64,000 nucleotides of DNA from Terriglobia bacterium (GCA_020073245.1 JAIQFQ010000001.1:542001-606000); one strand, 5' to 3'. Positions 9,429 to 20,003 are shown, numbered from the stretch's first letter. Made by a program: numbers and translations. The notes: generated by a model from the sequence alone, not told the origin.

Positions 9429-9862
9429 CCCACCGGACCGCCGCTGCGGCCGCGATCGACGGCGGCGCTCGCGGCAACCCTGGAGAAGCCGGGTGCGGAA
9501 TCCTCTTGCAAGTCGGCAGGCGACGGGAGGAGCACACCCTTTACCTCGGCACCGCAACCAACAACGTCGCCGAATATGCGGCGCTCCTGGCCGCGCTCGA
9601 GCGAGCCCAGGCGCTTGGCGTTGAGAGCCTCGAGGTCAAATCGGACTCACAGCTCCTGGTGGAGCAGATGAACGGCGGCTACAAAGTCAAAGCAGCGCAC
9701 CTCAAGCCCCTGTGGTTGCGGGCCCGGACCCTGGCCGCGGGTTTTCGGCGGTTTGCCATCAGCCACGTTTCGCGCACGGGCAACCGGACCGCGGACGAGC
9801 TTGCAAACCGGGCCATGGACGAACGTGTTTCGACGCTCCCTCGGCCCGAGGGGCTGCCGTGA
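9425..9862 (+). CDS. RNase HI-like ribonuclease
   Basis: 145 residues from ATG 9425, which overlaps the previous stop. The RNase H fold signature is present: first acidic residue in AAIDGGARGNPG, Glu in NNVAEYAALL, Asp in VKSDSQLLVEQMN and the final acidic position in RTADELANRAMDE. It would cleave the RNA strand of RNA-DNA hybrids. The family form is the short rnhA-like type seen beside the zinc-ribbon gene in other bacteria. An open frame extends further upstream into the zinc-ribbon gene but is a shadow. Confidence 0.85.
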   Translation: MTHRTAAAAAIDGGARGNPGEAGCGILLQVGRRREEHTLYLGTATNNVAEYAALLAALERAQALGVESLEVKSDSQLLVEQMNGGYKVKAAHLKPLWLRARTLAAGFRRFAISHVSRTGNRTADELANRAMDERVSTLPRPEGLP

Positions 9863-9863
9863 A

Positions 9864-9899
9864 GACCATGGTCCGTGGTTTGTGGTCCGGGGTCCGAGC
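9864..9899 (+). repeat. Heptamer-period repeat, GTGGTCC family (copy 1)
   Basis: An imperfect array of about five units with a 7-bp period (GACCATG, GTCCGTG, GTTTGTG, GTCCGGG, GTCCGAG) in the gap between the RNase H gene and yggS. It shares its unit and its flank (GAAGACC) with the copies at 13252, 15748 and 23864. Confidence 0.7.
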
Positions 9900-9938
9900 C
9901 CGGTTCGTTTCCTCGCTCGGAGCGGTCCCCAGGAGGCT

Positions 9939-10637
9939 ATGCCGGTGAGCTTTGCGGACAGACTCGCGTTTGTACGCGAGCGGGTCGTCGCGGCGTGCGC
10001 AAGGGCCGGGCGCGATCCGGCGACCGTCACGATCGTTGCCGTGAGCAAGACCCAGCCGATCGATGCTGTGACCGAGGCCGTCGCGGCAGGTGTGGACGCA
10101 ATCGGCGAGAATCGAGTTCAGGAGGCGGCGGCCAAGCGTCCGCTGGTCGGCGGTGCGACACCGTGGCATCTCATCGGCCCGCTGCAACGCAACAAAGCGA
10201 AAACGGCGCTCGACCTTTTCGATCTCATCGAGACGGTGGATCGACCGGAGCTTGCCGATCGGCTGGAGGCGCTCCTCGGCGGCTCTGACCGTGTTCTCCC
10301 GGTCTTCTTGGAGGTCAATATCGGCGGGGAGGCCCAGAAGAGCGGGCTCAACCGCGAGGCGTCGCCAGCCTTGGTGGAGAGACTCCTGAAGCGCTGCCCT
10401 CACCTGTGCCTTCGCGGTTTGATGACCGTGCCTCCCTACGATCCAGATCCACAACGTTCGCGTCCCCACTTCGAGGCGTTGCGACGGCTGGCACGAGAGC
10501 TCGAGACCCGCTTTGCACTCTCCCCTCTCCAGCTCTCGATGGGAATGACCGAGGACTTCGAGGTGGCGGTAGAGGAAGGAGCAACCGAGGTGCGTCTCGG
10601 CCGCGTTCTGTTCGGGGAGCGCCGCCCCGGGCCGTGA
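9939..10637 (+). CDS. yggS: PLP homeostasis protein, YggS/PROSC family
   Basis: 232 residues from ATG 9939. PLP-binding Lys in VAVSKTQPIDAV, followed by the family motifs GENRVQEA, WHLIGPLQRNK, VNIGGEAQKSG, GLMTVPPY and LSMGMTEDFEVAVEEGATEVRLG. The protein binds pyridoxal phosphate and buffers its level; no enzymatic activity is established. AGGAGG lies only two bases before the ATG but eight before the in-frame GTG at 9945, so GTG 9945 may be the real start. divIVA follows 59 bp downstream, a neighbourhood (yggS near divIVA) common in Gram-positives and several other phyla. Confidence 0.93.
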   Translation: MPVSFADRLAFVRERVVAACARAGRDPATVTIVAVSKTQPIDAVTEAVAAGVDAIGENRVQEAAAKRPLVGGATPWHLIGPLQRNKAKTALDLFDLIETVDRPELADRLEALLGGSDRVLPVFLEVNIGGEAQKSGLNREASPALVERLLKRCPHLCLRGLMTVPPYDPDPQRSRPHFEALRRLARELETRFALSPLQLSMGMTEDFEVAVEEGATEVRLGRVLFGERRPGP

Positions 10638-10696
10638 GCCTTGTCACGGCGGCGCGGACGAGGTAGGTTAAGCTGACTATGCGAGGAGGACTCGTC

Positions 10697-11221
10697 ATGA
10701 ACCGTCTGACCCCGCTCGAGATCCAACGCGCCGCCTTCCCGCGTCGCTTGCGGGGGCTGGACCCCGATGCCGTTCGCACGTTCCTCGGTGAGGTCGCCGA
10801 ACAGCTCGAGGAGGAGGCCCGCACGCGCGGCGAGCTGCGCGCCCAGATCGCCCGGTTGAGCCAAGAGGTTGAGGAATACAGGCAACGCACCGCAGCGGTG
10901 AACGAGGCCTTGGTGGCGGCGCAACGCACGGCCGAGGCCACGATAGCCCGGGCCGAAACGGAGGCCCAGCACATCGTCGCCGAGGCGGAGGTACTGGCCG
11001 ACCGGGTGGTTGACGATGCCGCAAAGCGCGCCGAGAACATCGAGTTGGTGATCGGCCATCTGCGTACCCGGCGGCGCGCTGCACGCGGAGATCTCAAGCG
11101 CCTTCTCGATGTTCTGGGAGGCGTCGTACGTGACGACGACACCGCCGAACAGCGGGAAAGCGAGGAACCCAGCGTGAGCTTTCTGCGTCGCCGCTCGACC
11201 GACGCCAAGGGTGAGCGGTGA
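10697..11221 (+). CDS. divIVA: DivIVA-like coiled-coil protein
   Basis: 174 residues from ATG 10697, with AGGAGG seven bases upstream; a second ATG at 10679 has no such site. The N-terminus (LTPLEIQRAAFPRRLRGLDPDAVRTFL) matches the DivIVA membrane-binding module, and the rest is a long Glu/Arg/Ala coiled coil ending in a charged tail. DivIVA proteins recognise curved membrane at poles and septa and recruit division or polarity factors. The stop overlaps the GTG start of hutI. Confidence 0.85.
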   Translation: MNRLTPLEIQRAAFPRRLRGLDPDAVRTFLGEVAEQLEEEARTRGELRAQIARLSQEVEEYRQRTAAVNEALVAAQRTAEATIARAETEAQHIVAEAEVLADRVVDDAAKRAENIELVIGHLRTRRRAARGDLKRLLDVLGGVVRDDDTAEQRESEEPSVSFLRRRSTDAKGER

Positions 11222-12552
11222 TCCGCCGAAGGCCGGCCTCAGACAACACCTCACGACCCCAATCGAACCGCGGACGGCGCGGCGACCAGGCGCGGAGTCT
11301 CCTGATCGAAGGCGCGGCCGTCGTGGCCACACCGCGCGGCAACCACGCGCTCGCCGGACCGGAGCAGGGTGCCATCCAGCTCATCCCTGACGCGGTGGTG
11401 CGGTGCGAGGGGTCCGACGTTGTATTCGTCGGGAAACGCCGCGAACACGACCGCCGGTTCCAGCGGCCGAACGAGATTTTGGAGGCAGCCGATGGAACGG
11501 TGATCCCAGGGTTCGTGGACCCCCATACGCACCTGCCGTTCGCAGGGTACCGGGAAGGGGAGTTCGACCGCCGCCTCGCCGGTGAGAGCTACGCGCAGAT
11601 CGCCGCCTCAGGCGGCGGGATCGTGTCCACCGTCGCAGCGACTCGCCGCGCCTCCTTCACAGAGCTACTCCAGCTCACTCTCCGCCGTCTCGACCGACAG
11701 CTTCTGTGCGGCACCACGACCACCGAGGCGAAATCCGGCTACGGCCTTGAGCTCGAGGCCGAGCTGAAGCAGTTGCGGGTGCTGGAGCAGGCCGGGGAAC
11801 GGCACCCCGTCGAGGTCGTCCCGACCGCCATGCCGGCCCACGAAGTGCCGGTGGAGTGGCGCCACGACGCCGATGGCTACGTGAACGTCGTCGTGCGGGA
11901 GATCTACCCCGCCATCGCGGCCGAGCGTCTCGCCGAACAGGTCGACGTCTTTTGCGAGCGGGGCGTCTTCACACCGGACCAGACCCGCCGCCTGCTGGCG
12001 GACGCCAAGCACCTGGGCTGGCGAATTCACCTGCACGCCGACGAGCTGTGCGACCTGGGAGGCGCGGCGCTCGCCGCTGAGACGGGCGCGGCGGCTGCCT
12101 CGCATCTCCTCTACGCCTCGCGCGAGGGGATCGCAGCGATGGCGCGAGCGGGCGTGATCGCGATCGCGCTTCCGGGTGTTTCGTTCTTCCTACGCGATCG
12201 CTTCGCACCGGTCCGCGAACTCGTCAAGGCCGGCGTCCCGGTCGCCGTTGCCACCGACTGCAATCCGGGCTCGTCACACACCGAGTCGATGTCCGCAGTG
12301 GTCGCCCTCGCATGCCTGGGCGCCGGCCTTTCCTCCGAGGAAGCCCTGGTGGCCGCAACGCTCAACGCGGCCGCGGCGCTCGGACGCGCCGACCGGCTCG
12401 GTAGTGTCGAGGTCGGCAAACAAGCCGACCTGGTCGTGCTCGACGCCCCTAGCCCCAAGCATCTCGCCTACCACTTCGGCGTAAACCTCGTCCGGCACGT
12501 TGTTAAGGCCGGCAAGGTCGTCGTGCGGAGCGGCGCCCTCCAGACGCACTAA
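11218..12552 (+). CDS. hutI: Imidazolonepropionase
   Basis: 444 residues from GTG 11218. Amidohydrolase-fold enzyme of histidine degradation converting imidazolone propionate to N-formimino-glutamate. Family signatures: metal-binding GFVDPHTHLPFAGYR, TTTTEAKSGYGL, IHLHADELCDLGGAALAAE and ATDCNPGSSHTESM. Length is slightly above the usual ~410 because of a basic, low-complexity N-terminus (residues 1-28) within the overlap with divIVA, so a later start is possible. No hutH or hutU is visible nearby, so the rest of the pathway must lie elsewhere. Confidence 0.92.
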   Translation: MIRRRPASDNTSRPQSNRGRRGDQARSLLIEGAAVVATPRGNHALAGPEQGAIQLIPDAVVRCEGSDVVFVGKRREHDRRFQRPNEILEAADGTVIPGFVDPHTHLPFAGYREGEFDRRLAGESYAQIAASGGGIVSTVAATRRASFTELLQLTLRRLDRQLLCGTTTTEAKSGYGLELEAELKQLRVLEQAGERHPVEVVPTAMPAHEVPVEWRHDADGYVNVVVREIYPAIAAERLAEQVDVFCERGVFTPDQTRRLLADAKHLGWRIHLHADELCDLGGAALAAETGAAAASHLLYASREGIAAMARAGVIAIALPGVSFFLRDRFAPVRELVKAGVPVAVATDCNPGSSHTESMSAVVALACLGAGLSSEEALVAATLNAAAALGRADRLGSVEVGKQADLVVLDAPSPKHLAYHFGVNLVRHVVKAGKVVVRSGALQTH

Positions 12553-12632
12553 CCTGGACTATTCGTGGGCGGTTCGTCGGGAGCCCACCCGAAACAGCCA
12601 ACGACCCCACATGCGCGCGGAGAAGGCCTTGA

Positions 12633-12749
12633 TCACGCGAAGGAGATCACCGTAAGGATCACTGCCACAACGGCAATGACGATCCAGATGATCCGCATCG
12701 TGCGGCCTGAGGTCTTCTTCTCGGTGTCGCCAAGGGGTTCAAACATCAT
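12633..12749 (-). CDS. Small single-pass membrane protein (38 aa)
   Basis: 38 codons from tandem ATGs at 12749/12746 with GGAGGGC immediately upstream. A short polar N-terminus is followed by one hydrophobic helix (IIWIVIAVVAVILTVISFA) that reaches the C-terminus. A longer frame exists upstream but is Arg-rich and featureless, so the inner start is preferred. No family recognised. Convergent with hutI. Confidence 0.55.
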   Translation of the reverse strand: MMFEPLGDTEKKTSGRTMRIIWIVIAVVAVILTVISFA

Positions 12750-13073
12750 GCCCTCCGGACAATCGCCGCTGGGGACGCTCCCCGTGCGGTTCCGGCGCCG
12801 CGGAGTGACCACGTTGCCGGCGATCAGCCGGATGGCGGCCCGACCATCCGAGGTTGTCCTCCGGCGGCACGATGCCGACGGACCCTTGTGATGCTGGCAG
12901 CCCCGCCCCCCAACGACGGCGAGACGCGGAAGCCTCGATAGCAGTCTAACCCTGAGCTTCCGACCAGTCAACGCGAGGTCGTGTCGGCAAATGTGGACGC
13001 GGTCTCAGGACGGACTCGGACGCGACGATCGCCTCCGCTGCTGTCGCCCCGCCGGCACCGGTGGGCACAGTTC
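12750..13073. other. Non-coding gap with one heptamer-related fragment
   Basis: No gene supported here. At 12949-12973 the sequence ACCCTGAGCTTCCGACCAGT and the following CAACG resembles the array at 20201-20240, including the ACCCTGAGC flank, so it looks like a decayed or short copy of that repeat family. Confidence 0.5.
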
Positions 13074-15287
13074 TCAGGCGCGCTCGAGCTTGGCCAGAGA
13101 GGGGATCAGGGTCTTGCGGCCGGCGCGGTCGAAGAAGATGACCAGACGCGTTTGCGCGCCGGTCCCCTGGACCTGCAGGATCACCCCCGATCCGAAGGTG
13201 GCGTGGCGGATCTTCAGCCCCGGGCGCCAGCCATCGGGGTGCCTGGAAGAAGACCGTGGTCCGTGGTCCGTGCTCCGTGGTCCGGAATGCTCTTCGCGGA
13301 AATCGGCCGGGGATCTTGCCCCGTGCCGGTGGGGTTGGGGGGCGTGGGAGCGGAACGGATCGCGTCCCGCGGCCGCGGTGCGGTCATCCACGAGCTCGCG
13401 GGGCACGTCGAGGAGGAACGGCGATGGCCGCCCCGAGAGGAGCTGGCCGTTGACCCGGCGCACCCGTGCGAACGTCAGAAAGAGACGCCGCTGCGCCCGC
13501 GTCATCCCCACGTAGGCGAGGCGACGCTCTTCCTCCTCGTCGGCCTCGCCGTTTCCCTCCCGTCGCAGGGGCAGGAGCCCGTCCTCCATCCCGACCAGGA
13601 ACACGGCGGCGAACTCGAGTCCCTTCGCGGCGTGTAGCGTCGAGAGCTGCACCGCGTCACCCTCGCGGCGCACGTCGGCGTCGGTCAGCAGCGCCACCTC
13701 GTCGAGGAATCCCGACAGGTCAAGGTCGCGTTCCGTGGCCTCTGCGGCCGCCGCGACGAGTTGGTCGAGGTTGGCGCGGCGGGCCCGATCATCCTCATCC
13801 TCCGAGCCGTACTGCGCCGCCAGCCCAGAGCGATCCAGGAGCCGGCGCACCACCTCTGCGGCGGGTGCGTCCGCGGCGAGCGCCCGCAGTTCGCCGAGCA
13901 GCGTGTTGAACTCCCCCACCGCCAGTCGGGCCCGTGGCGAGAGTTCCACCGGAAGGCGGCGCGCCGCTTCCGGCACCGGGACCCCCCACGTCGCGGCCGC
14001 CCTCTCCAGGTGTTCCATCGCCACCTGCCCGATGCCGCGGGCAGGGACGTGAATGGCACGCCGGAACGCCAGAACATCGTCCGGAGCCACGAGCAGTCGC
14101 AGGTACGCGAGGGCGTCGCGGACTTCCTTGCGCTCCCAGAACCTGGTCCCTCCCACGACGACGTAGGGCAGCGCGCGGCGCACCATCTCGGCCTCGAACG
14201 GGCGCGACTGAGCGTTGACCCGGAACAGCACCGCGATCTCCCCCGGGCTGACCGAGCCACGGAGGCGGCCTATCTCGTCGGCCACGAAGCGTGCCTCGTC
14301 CGCCTCATCGGCCGCGAGGTAGACGGTCACGGGCGCACCCGACCCGACCTCCGACGACAGCTTCTTCGGGCGGCGCCGGCTGTTGCGTTCGATCACGGCG
14401 GCCGCCGCTCGCAGGATTGGCTCCGCCGACCGGTAGTTTCGGCCGAGCGTTACGACGTGTGCCGTCGGGTACGCCGCCTCGAAGTGGAGGATATTCTCTA
14501 CCTCCGCGCCGCGCCAGCGGTAGATCGACTGGTCCTCGTCGCCAACGGCCGTGAGGTTCGGTGTCTTTCCGCCCAGCAGCCGCACCAAGCGGGCCTGGGC
14601 GAGGTTCGTATCCTGGTACTCGTCCACCAGCAGCCACCGAAAGCGGGACACCAGGGACTTCCGCAGCGCGTCGTGATGCTCCAGAAGCGACACGGCCCCG
14701 AGCAACATGTCGTCGAAGTCCACGGCTGCGGCGGACCTGAGCTCGTCCTGATACGCGGCGTAGAGTTCGGCGACGAGACGCTCCGCATCGCCTCGGGCTC
14801 GGCTCTCGAGTTCCTTTGGACCGAGGAGGGCGTTCTTAGCCGCGGAGATGCGCGACCGCGCTGCCCGTGGCGTCAGCCGTGTGCTGGGGATCTCGAGTCT
14901 CTTCATGACGCGGTCGAGAATCTGACGCTGCTCATCCTCGTCCGCGATTGCAAACCGCTCCGGCAGTTCCGCCTCCCGCGCGTGGTTCCGCAGCAACTTG
15001 AGCGCGAACCTGTGGAACGTCCCGACGAAGCCGCCCCGCAGTGACCCGCCGACAAGCGATTCGACGCGCTCGGCCATCTCGCGCGCCGCTTTGTTGGTGA
15101 AGGTCACGGCCAGAATCTCGTGGGGTTGCGCCAAGCCACGGGCCAGCAGGGCGGCGATCCGGTAGGTGAGGACCCTCGTCTTACCGGACCCCGCCCCGGC
15201 AACGACGAGCAGCGGCCCTTCGCCGTGCATCACGGCCAGCTTCTGGTCGTCGTCCAACTCGGCGAGCAGGGCCTCAAGACGGTTCAC
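13074..15287 (-). CDS. pcrA: UvrD/PcrA-type 3'-5' DNA helicase
   Basis: 737 residues from GTG 15287, which has GGAGG four bases upstream; the frame stays open far beyond, but that part is Arg/Pro-rich and unrelated. SF1A motifs are all present: GAGSGKT (Walker A), VDEYQDTN (II), GDEDQSIYRWRGA (III), LGRNYRSAEPIL (IV), STLHAAKGLEFAAVFLVGME (V) and YVGMTRAQRRLFL (VI). The C-terminal Tudor-like domain (LKIRHATFGSGVI) that binds RNA polymerase in PcrA/UvrD is also present. The linker before that domain carries a heptamer repeat translated as SGPRSTDHGPRSS (~residues 668-680). Role: nucleotide-excision and mismatch repair, and clearing of RNA polymerase or RecA from DNA. Confidence 0.92.
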   Translation of the reverse strand: MNRLEALLAELDDDQKLAVMHGEGPLLVVAGAGSGKTRVLTYRIAALLARGLAQPHEILAVTFTNKAAREMAERVESLVGGSLRGGFVGTFHRFALKLLRNHAREAELPERFAIADEDEQRQILDRVMKRLEIPSTRLTPRAARSRISAAKNALLGPKELESRARGDAERLVAELYAAYQDELRSAAAVDFDDMLLGAVSLLEHHDALRKSLVSRFRWLLVDEYQDTNLAQARLVRLLGGKTPNLTAVGDEDQSIYRWRGAEVENILHFEAAYPTAHVVTLGRNYRSAEPILRAAAAVIERNSRRRPKKLSSEVGSGAPVTVYLAADEADEARFVADEIGRLRGSVSPGEIAVLFRVNAQSRPFEAEMVRRALPYVVVGGTRFWERKEVRDALAYLRLLVAPDDVLAFRRAIHVPARGIGQVAMEHLERAAATWGVPVPEAARRLPVELSPRARLAVGEFNTLLGELRALAADAPAAEVVRRLLDRSGLAAQYGSEDEDDRARRANLDQLVAAAAEATERDLDLSGFLDEVALLTDADVRREGDAVQLSTLHAAKGLEFAAVFLVGMEDGLLPLRREGNGEADEEEERRLAYVGMTRAQRRLFLTFARVRRVNGQLLSGRPSPFLLDVPRELVDDRTAAAGRDPFRSHAPQPHRHGARSPADFREEHSGPRSTDHGPRSSSRHPDGWRPGLKIRHATFGSGVILQVQGTGAQTRLVIFFDRAGRKTLIPSLAKLERA
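13252..13284 (+). repeat. Heptamer-period repeat, GTGGTCC family (copy 2, inside pcrA)
   Basis: About five units of GTGGTCC with one variant (GTGCTCC), flanked by AAGACC and CCGGAA like the other copies. It lies within the helicase coding sequence and preserves its frame. Confidence 0.75.
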
Positions 15288-15307
15288 CGATCCTCCAGGA
15301 ACCGGCG

Positions 15308-15313
15308 ATTGTA
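15308..15313 (-). promoter_or_regulatory. Possible -10 element of pcrA
   Basis: TACAAT on the minus strand 20 bp upstream of the GTG start. No convincing -35 hexamer lies at the right distance, so this is a weak call. Confidence 0.3.
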
Positions 15314-15453
15314 CCCTTTCACCCTTGACGTACGCTGATGTTGGTTCGAGCGCCCCTCGTCCGTCCCTGGTTCGGCTTCGTCGGGAGGCGTATGACCACG
15401 ATGGCGGCCCGAGACGCCGATACCGGCCCGCCCACGCACTCGTCTGGAGGGGC

Positions 15454-15651
15454 TTACCGCGGCTCTTCTTGATAAGGCAGGCCGCGGCCGAGGACGCCTC
15501 GTCTCCGCTCCTGCCCGCGGCGCTGCCACCCGGTACGCCGGTCGCGCCGCCCCGGCGTGCGCACGACGGTCCGCGTGGAACTACGCCGTTCGACTCCGCT
15601 CCTGCGATCTTCGCCGGAGCGCCGTTCGATTTGGGGACGCTCGCTGGCCAT
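15454..15651 (-). CDS. Small Arg/Glu-rich repeat protein
   Basis: 65 residues from ATG 15651, with ACGGAGG about seven bases upstream. The sequence is built from ERR/DRR-type repeats (IERRSGEDRRSGVERRSS ... GRRDRRTG ... GQERRRG). Short proteins of this kind recur in many GC-rich bacteria without known function. The clear ribosome-binding site and the repeating pattern argue for a real gene, but composition bias could mimic one. It lies between glmS and pcrA on the same strand. Confidence 0.45.
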   Translation of the reverse strand: MASERPQIERRSGEDRRSGVERRSSTRTVVRTPGRRDRRTGWQRRGQERRRGVLGRGLPYQEEPR

Positions 15652-16045
15652 GCCGGCCTCCGTGGTTCGCGCAAATCATACCTCTGTTGTCAATGAAAGA
15701 GGGCAGGAAGATCGGGATTCGGCGCTCGGGGCGCCGGGGCGCCGAAAGACCGTGATCCGTGGTCCGTGGCCCGTGGTCTGGAAAGGACGCCACGCGCAGG
15801 ACCGCTGCGAATGGCCTGTAGCCGAGCCGCCGCCGGCGGGCCTATGGCACGGCGCGCGCAGCGGTCGAACCGGAGCATACCCGGATGGTATGTGAGCATG
15901 CGAGGCTCGAGCCCGACACCAAAGGCGAGTCGCGGCTCTGCCGCGGCTCGCGGGGGGCTCGGGGGGTCTAGAGCGGCCGGGCGGGTGGCGGAGCGGCCGC
16001 GGGACTCCCCGGCCCGATGGCTGGTCCGAGGCCGGCGGTGCCGCG
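15652..16045. other. Non-coding gap downstream of glmS
   Basis: Apart from the heptamer array at 15748-15783, only GC-rich sequence is seen, including GCGGCTCTGCCGCGGCTCGC near 15932. That could fold, but it has no T-tract to make a terminator. No open frame here has family features. Confidence 0.5.
15748..15783 (+). repeat. Heptamer-period repeat, GTGGTCC family (copy 3)
   Basis: Units GACCGTG, ATCCGTG, GTCCGTG, GCCCGTG and GTCTGG, preceded by GAAA and followed by AAAGG. Same orientation as the other copies. Confidence 0.75.
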
Positions 16046-17866
<1,821 letters not shown>

Positions 17867-18084
17867 ACGGACTCCAGTCTTGCCCCGTTCCCGGCCAGGC
17901 CGCGCTCGACCGCTCCCGGACCCGGCCAGAGTACGCCCAAAAGCGAGAACCGTGCCCAATTCTACCCGGTCGAAACAACGGAGCCGAGGCTCACGGTGTG
18001 CCTGCGCCGACACGGAGTGTGGCAACGGCGCACCCCTCCGACGCGGACCGCCTCGCTCCCAACGTCCCACCTTGGGATGAGGCG

Positions 18085-19041
18085 CTACCCGGTGCGACGA
18101 AATGTCAGGGGTGGGATCGTGGCGCCGGCCTCCAGCGTGACGCCTTCGAGAACCGATCCTGCGCCGATCCGGCAGCGCTCGCCTAGCGTGCAGCCGCATC
18201 GCAGGTGCACGCCAGGCTCCAACACCGTGTCGGGCCCCACGCGGCAGTCTTCTTCGACCCAGGTGGTCGCGGGATCGAGTACGGCGACCCCGGCTGCCTG
18301 GAGACGCCCGATTACCCGGGCGTTGAGCAAGCGGTGAACCTCCGCCAAATCGGCGCGGGAGTTGACGCCGGCCATCTCCGCGACGTCCGCGAGCGGGAAG
18401 CCGGCCACCTCCAGCCCGGCCGCGACCAGCGTGCCGATCACATCGGTGAGGTAGTACTCGCACTGCGCGTTGTTCGGCCGCAGTTGGGCAAGTGCGGGCC
18501 TCAGCTTCGAGAGGTCAAAGACGTACGTCCCCCCGTTGACCTCGCGGATCGCGCCCTGCACGTCGCTCGCGTCCTTGGCCTCCACGATCGCAGTGACGTC
18601 ACCGGCTCGGCTGCGAACGATCCGCCCGTAAGCACCCGCGTCGGCCAGTACCGCCGTGGCGAGCGCCGCCGAGGCGCCCGTTGACCGCCGCAACTCCACG
18701 ATGGCGGCGAGCGTCACCGCCGTGATCAGGGGCACGTCGCCCGAGAGCACGAGCACCTCACCGGCTTCGGGCAAGAACGGCAACGCCTTGGCGAGCGCGT
18801 CGCCGGTACCCCGCGGCGGATCCTGCACCGCGAGCGCGACCCCGCGCCCGGCAAGGTGTGCCTCCACCTGCTCGCGCAGGTGTCCGACAACCACGATCGT
18901 CCGGTCGGGCGCCAGCGGCCCGACGACCGCGAGTACATGGTCGAGGAGCGGCCGACCCCCGGCCTCGTGCAGGACCTTGGCGCGACCCGTTTTGAGGCGT
19001 TTCCCTTCGCCCGCCGCCAGGATCACCGCGCTCAGACCCAT
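18085..19041 (-). CDS. glmU: GlmU-type UDP-GlcNAc pyrophosphorylase, C-terminally short
   Basis: 318 residues, where bifunctional GlmU has about 456. The uridyltransferase half is complete: LAAGEGKRLKTGRAKVLH, QDPPRGTGDALAKALPFL, LSGDVPLI, EVNGGTYVFD and the YYLTDVIG motif. After the linker only about three left-handed beta-helix coils follow (RVGPDTVLEPGVHLRCGCTL ... RIGAGSVLEGVTLEAG) before a stop. The distal beta-helix that carries the acetyl-CoA site and catalytic His/Lys of GlcN-1-P acetyltransferase is missing. The 218 bp downstream does not restore it in any frame. Its start overlaps the end of yvcK by 10 bp. Either a separate acetyltransferase exists or this is a stand-alone nucleotidyltransferase. 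Confidence 0.85.
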   Translation of the reverse strand: MGLSAVILAAGEGKRLKTGRAKVLHEAGGRPLLDHVLAVVGPLAPDRTIVVVGHLREQVEAHLAGRGVALAVQDPPRGTGDALAKALPFLPEAGEVLVLSGDVPLITAVTLAAIVELRRSTGASAALATAVLADAGAYGRIVRSRAGDVTAIVEAKDASDVQGAIREVNGGTYVFDLSKLRPALAQLRPNNAQCEYYLTDVIGTLVAAGLEVAGFPLADVAEMAGVNSRADLAEVHRLLNARVIGRLQAAGVAVLDPATTWVEEDCRVGPDTVLEPGVHLRCGCTLGERCRIGAGSVLEGVTLEAGATIPPLTFRRTG

Positions 19042-20003
19042 GTCGCCACCTTGGCAAGTTCCGCCAGGGCCGCGGCGAGCAGGTCCGGGTGGTGGCGGAC
19101 GGTACCGTCCGCCGTGATCGTGAGCAGGGGCCGCGCCTCTAGGCGCCCGGGACCCGCCCAGCGGGCCGGTGCCACAACCTGCTCCGCGCCGCCCTGGCGG
19201 TAGTGGTCGGCAACCTCCTCCGGAATCGCCGACGAGTTTGCCAGCACCACGTCCACCCTCACGCCGGCGGCGTAGGAGGTCAACTCCGCCACGTGACGCG
19301 CGAGATTGAAGCCGTCGGTTTCACCTGGTTGGGTCACGAGGTTGGCGACGTAGACGCGCTGGGCCCGACTCCGGGCCAACGCGGCCCTCAGTCCGGGCAC
19401 GAGCACGTTGGGGATGATGCTGGTGTACAGCGACCCCGGCCCGAGGACCAGGAGATCGGCATGCGCGATCGCCTCCAGGGCTTCGGAGAGCGCCGCGGGC
19501 GCCGGCGGAACCAGGCGCAACCTGCGCGGCGGGCCGCCGTGCGTGATTGCGGTTTCGCCGACGAGCAGCCGCCCGTTTCGCCCCTCGGCGACGAGTTGGA
19601 CGTCTTCTCCGGTTGCCGGGAGCACCGCGCCTCGCACCCTCAAGACATCGGCTGCCAGTCGCACGGCGCGTGGGAAGTCGCCGGTGATCTGGTGCAACGC
19701 GGTCATGAAGAGGTTGCCGAACGAGTGGCCGCCGGTGGGGCCCTCGCCCGGATACCGATGGTCGAACAGGCGGGTCATCATCTCGTCGTCCTCGGCGAGC
19801 GCCACCAAACAGTTGCGGACGTCGCCAGGCGGTGGCATGCCGAACTCACGGCGCAGCCTTCCCGAGGAGCCGCCGTCGTCGGTGACGGTCACGATCGCAG
19901 CCAGAGACGCCAACGGCAGCCTCTTTGCAGCGCGCAGCAGCGTCGCAAGGCCCGTGCCACCTCCGAGCGCAACCAGCCGCGGGCCGTCGATGGGCCTACC
20001 CAC
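19032..20003 (-). CDS. yvcK: Gluconeogenesis factor YvcK/CofD-like protein
   Basis: 323 residues from GTG 20003 (GAGAG upstream). Family motifs: VALGGGTGLATLLRAAK, TVTDDGGSSGRLRREFG, PPGDVRNCLVAL, SFGNLFMTAL, GPGSLYTSIIPN and YVANLVTQPGETDGF. YvcK binds UDP-sugars and is needed for correct cell-wall synthesis and growth on gluconeogenic carbon. That fits its place directly before glmU-glmS. The frame is open upstream into a heptamer repeat region, which is not counted. Confidence 0.9.
   Translation of the reverse strand: MGRPIDGPRLVALGGGTGLATLLRAAKRLPLASLAAIVTVTDDGGSSGRLRREFGMPPPGDVRNCLVALAEDDEMMTRLFDHRYPGEGPTGGHSFGNLFMTALHQITGDFPRAVRLAADVLRVRGAVLPATGEDVQLVAEGRNGRLLVGETAITHGGPPRRLRLVPPAPAALSEALEAIAHADLLVLGPGSLYTSIIPNVLVPGLRAALARSRAQRVYVANLVTQPGETDGFNLARHVAELTSYAAGVRVDVVLANSSAIPEEVADHYRQGGAEQVVAPARWAGPGRLEARPLLTITADGTVRHHPDLLAAALAELAKVATWV

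Noticed and set aside
17867-18084. Possible frameshifted remainder of GlmU after its stop
   Set aside because: Frames in this gap read Arg/Gly-rich sequence with no hexapeptide beta-helix pattern, so truncation rather than a frameshift is the better reading.
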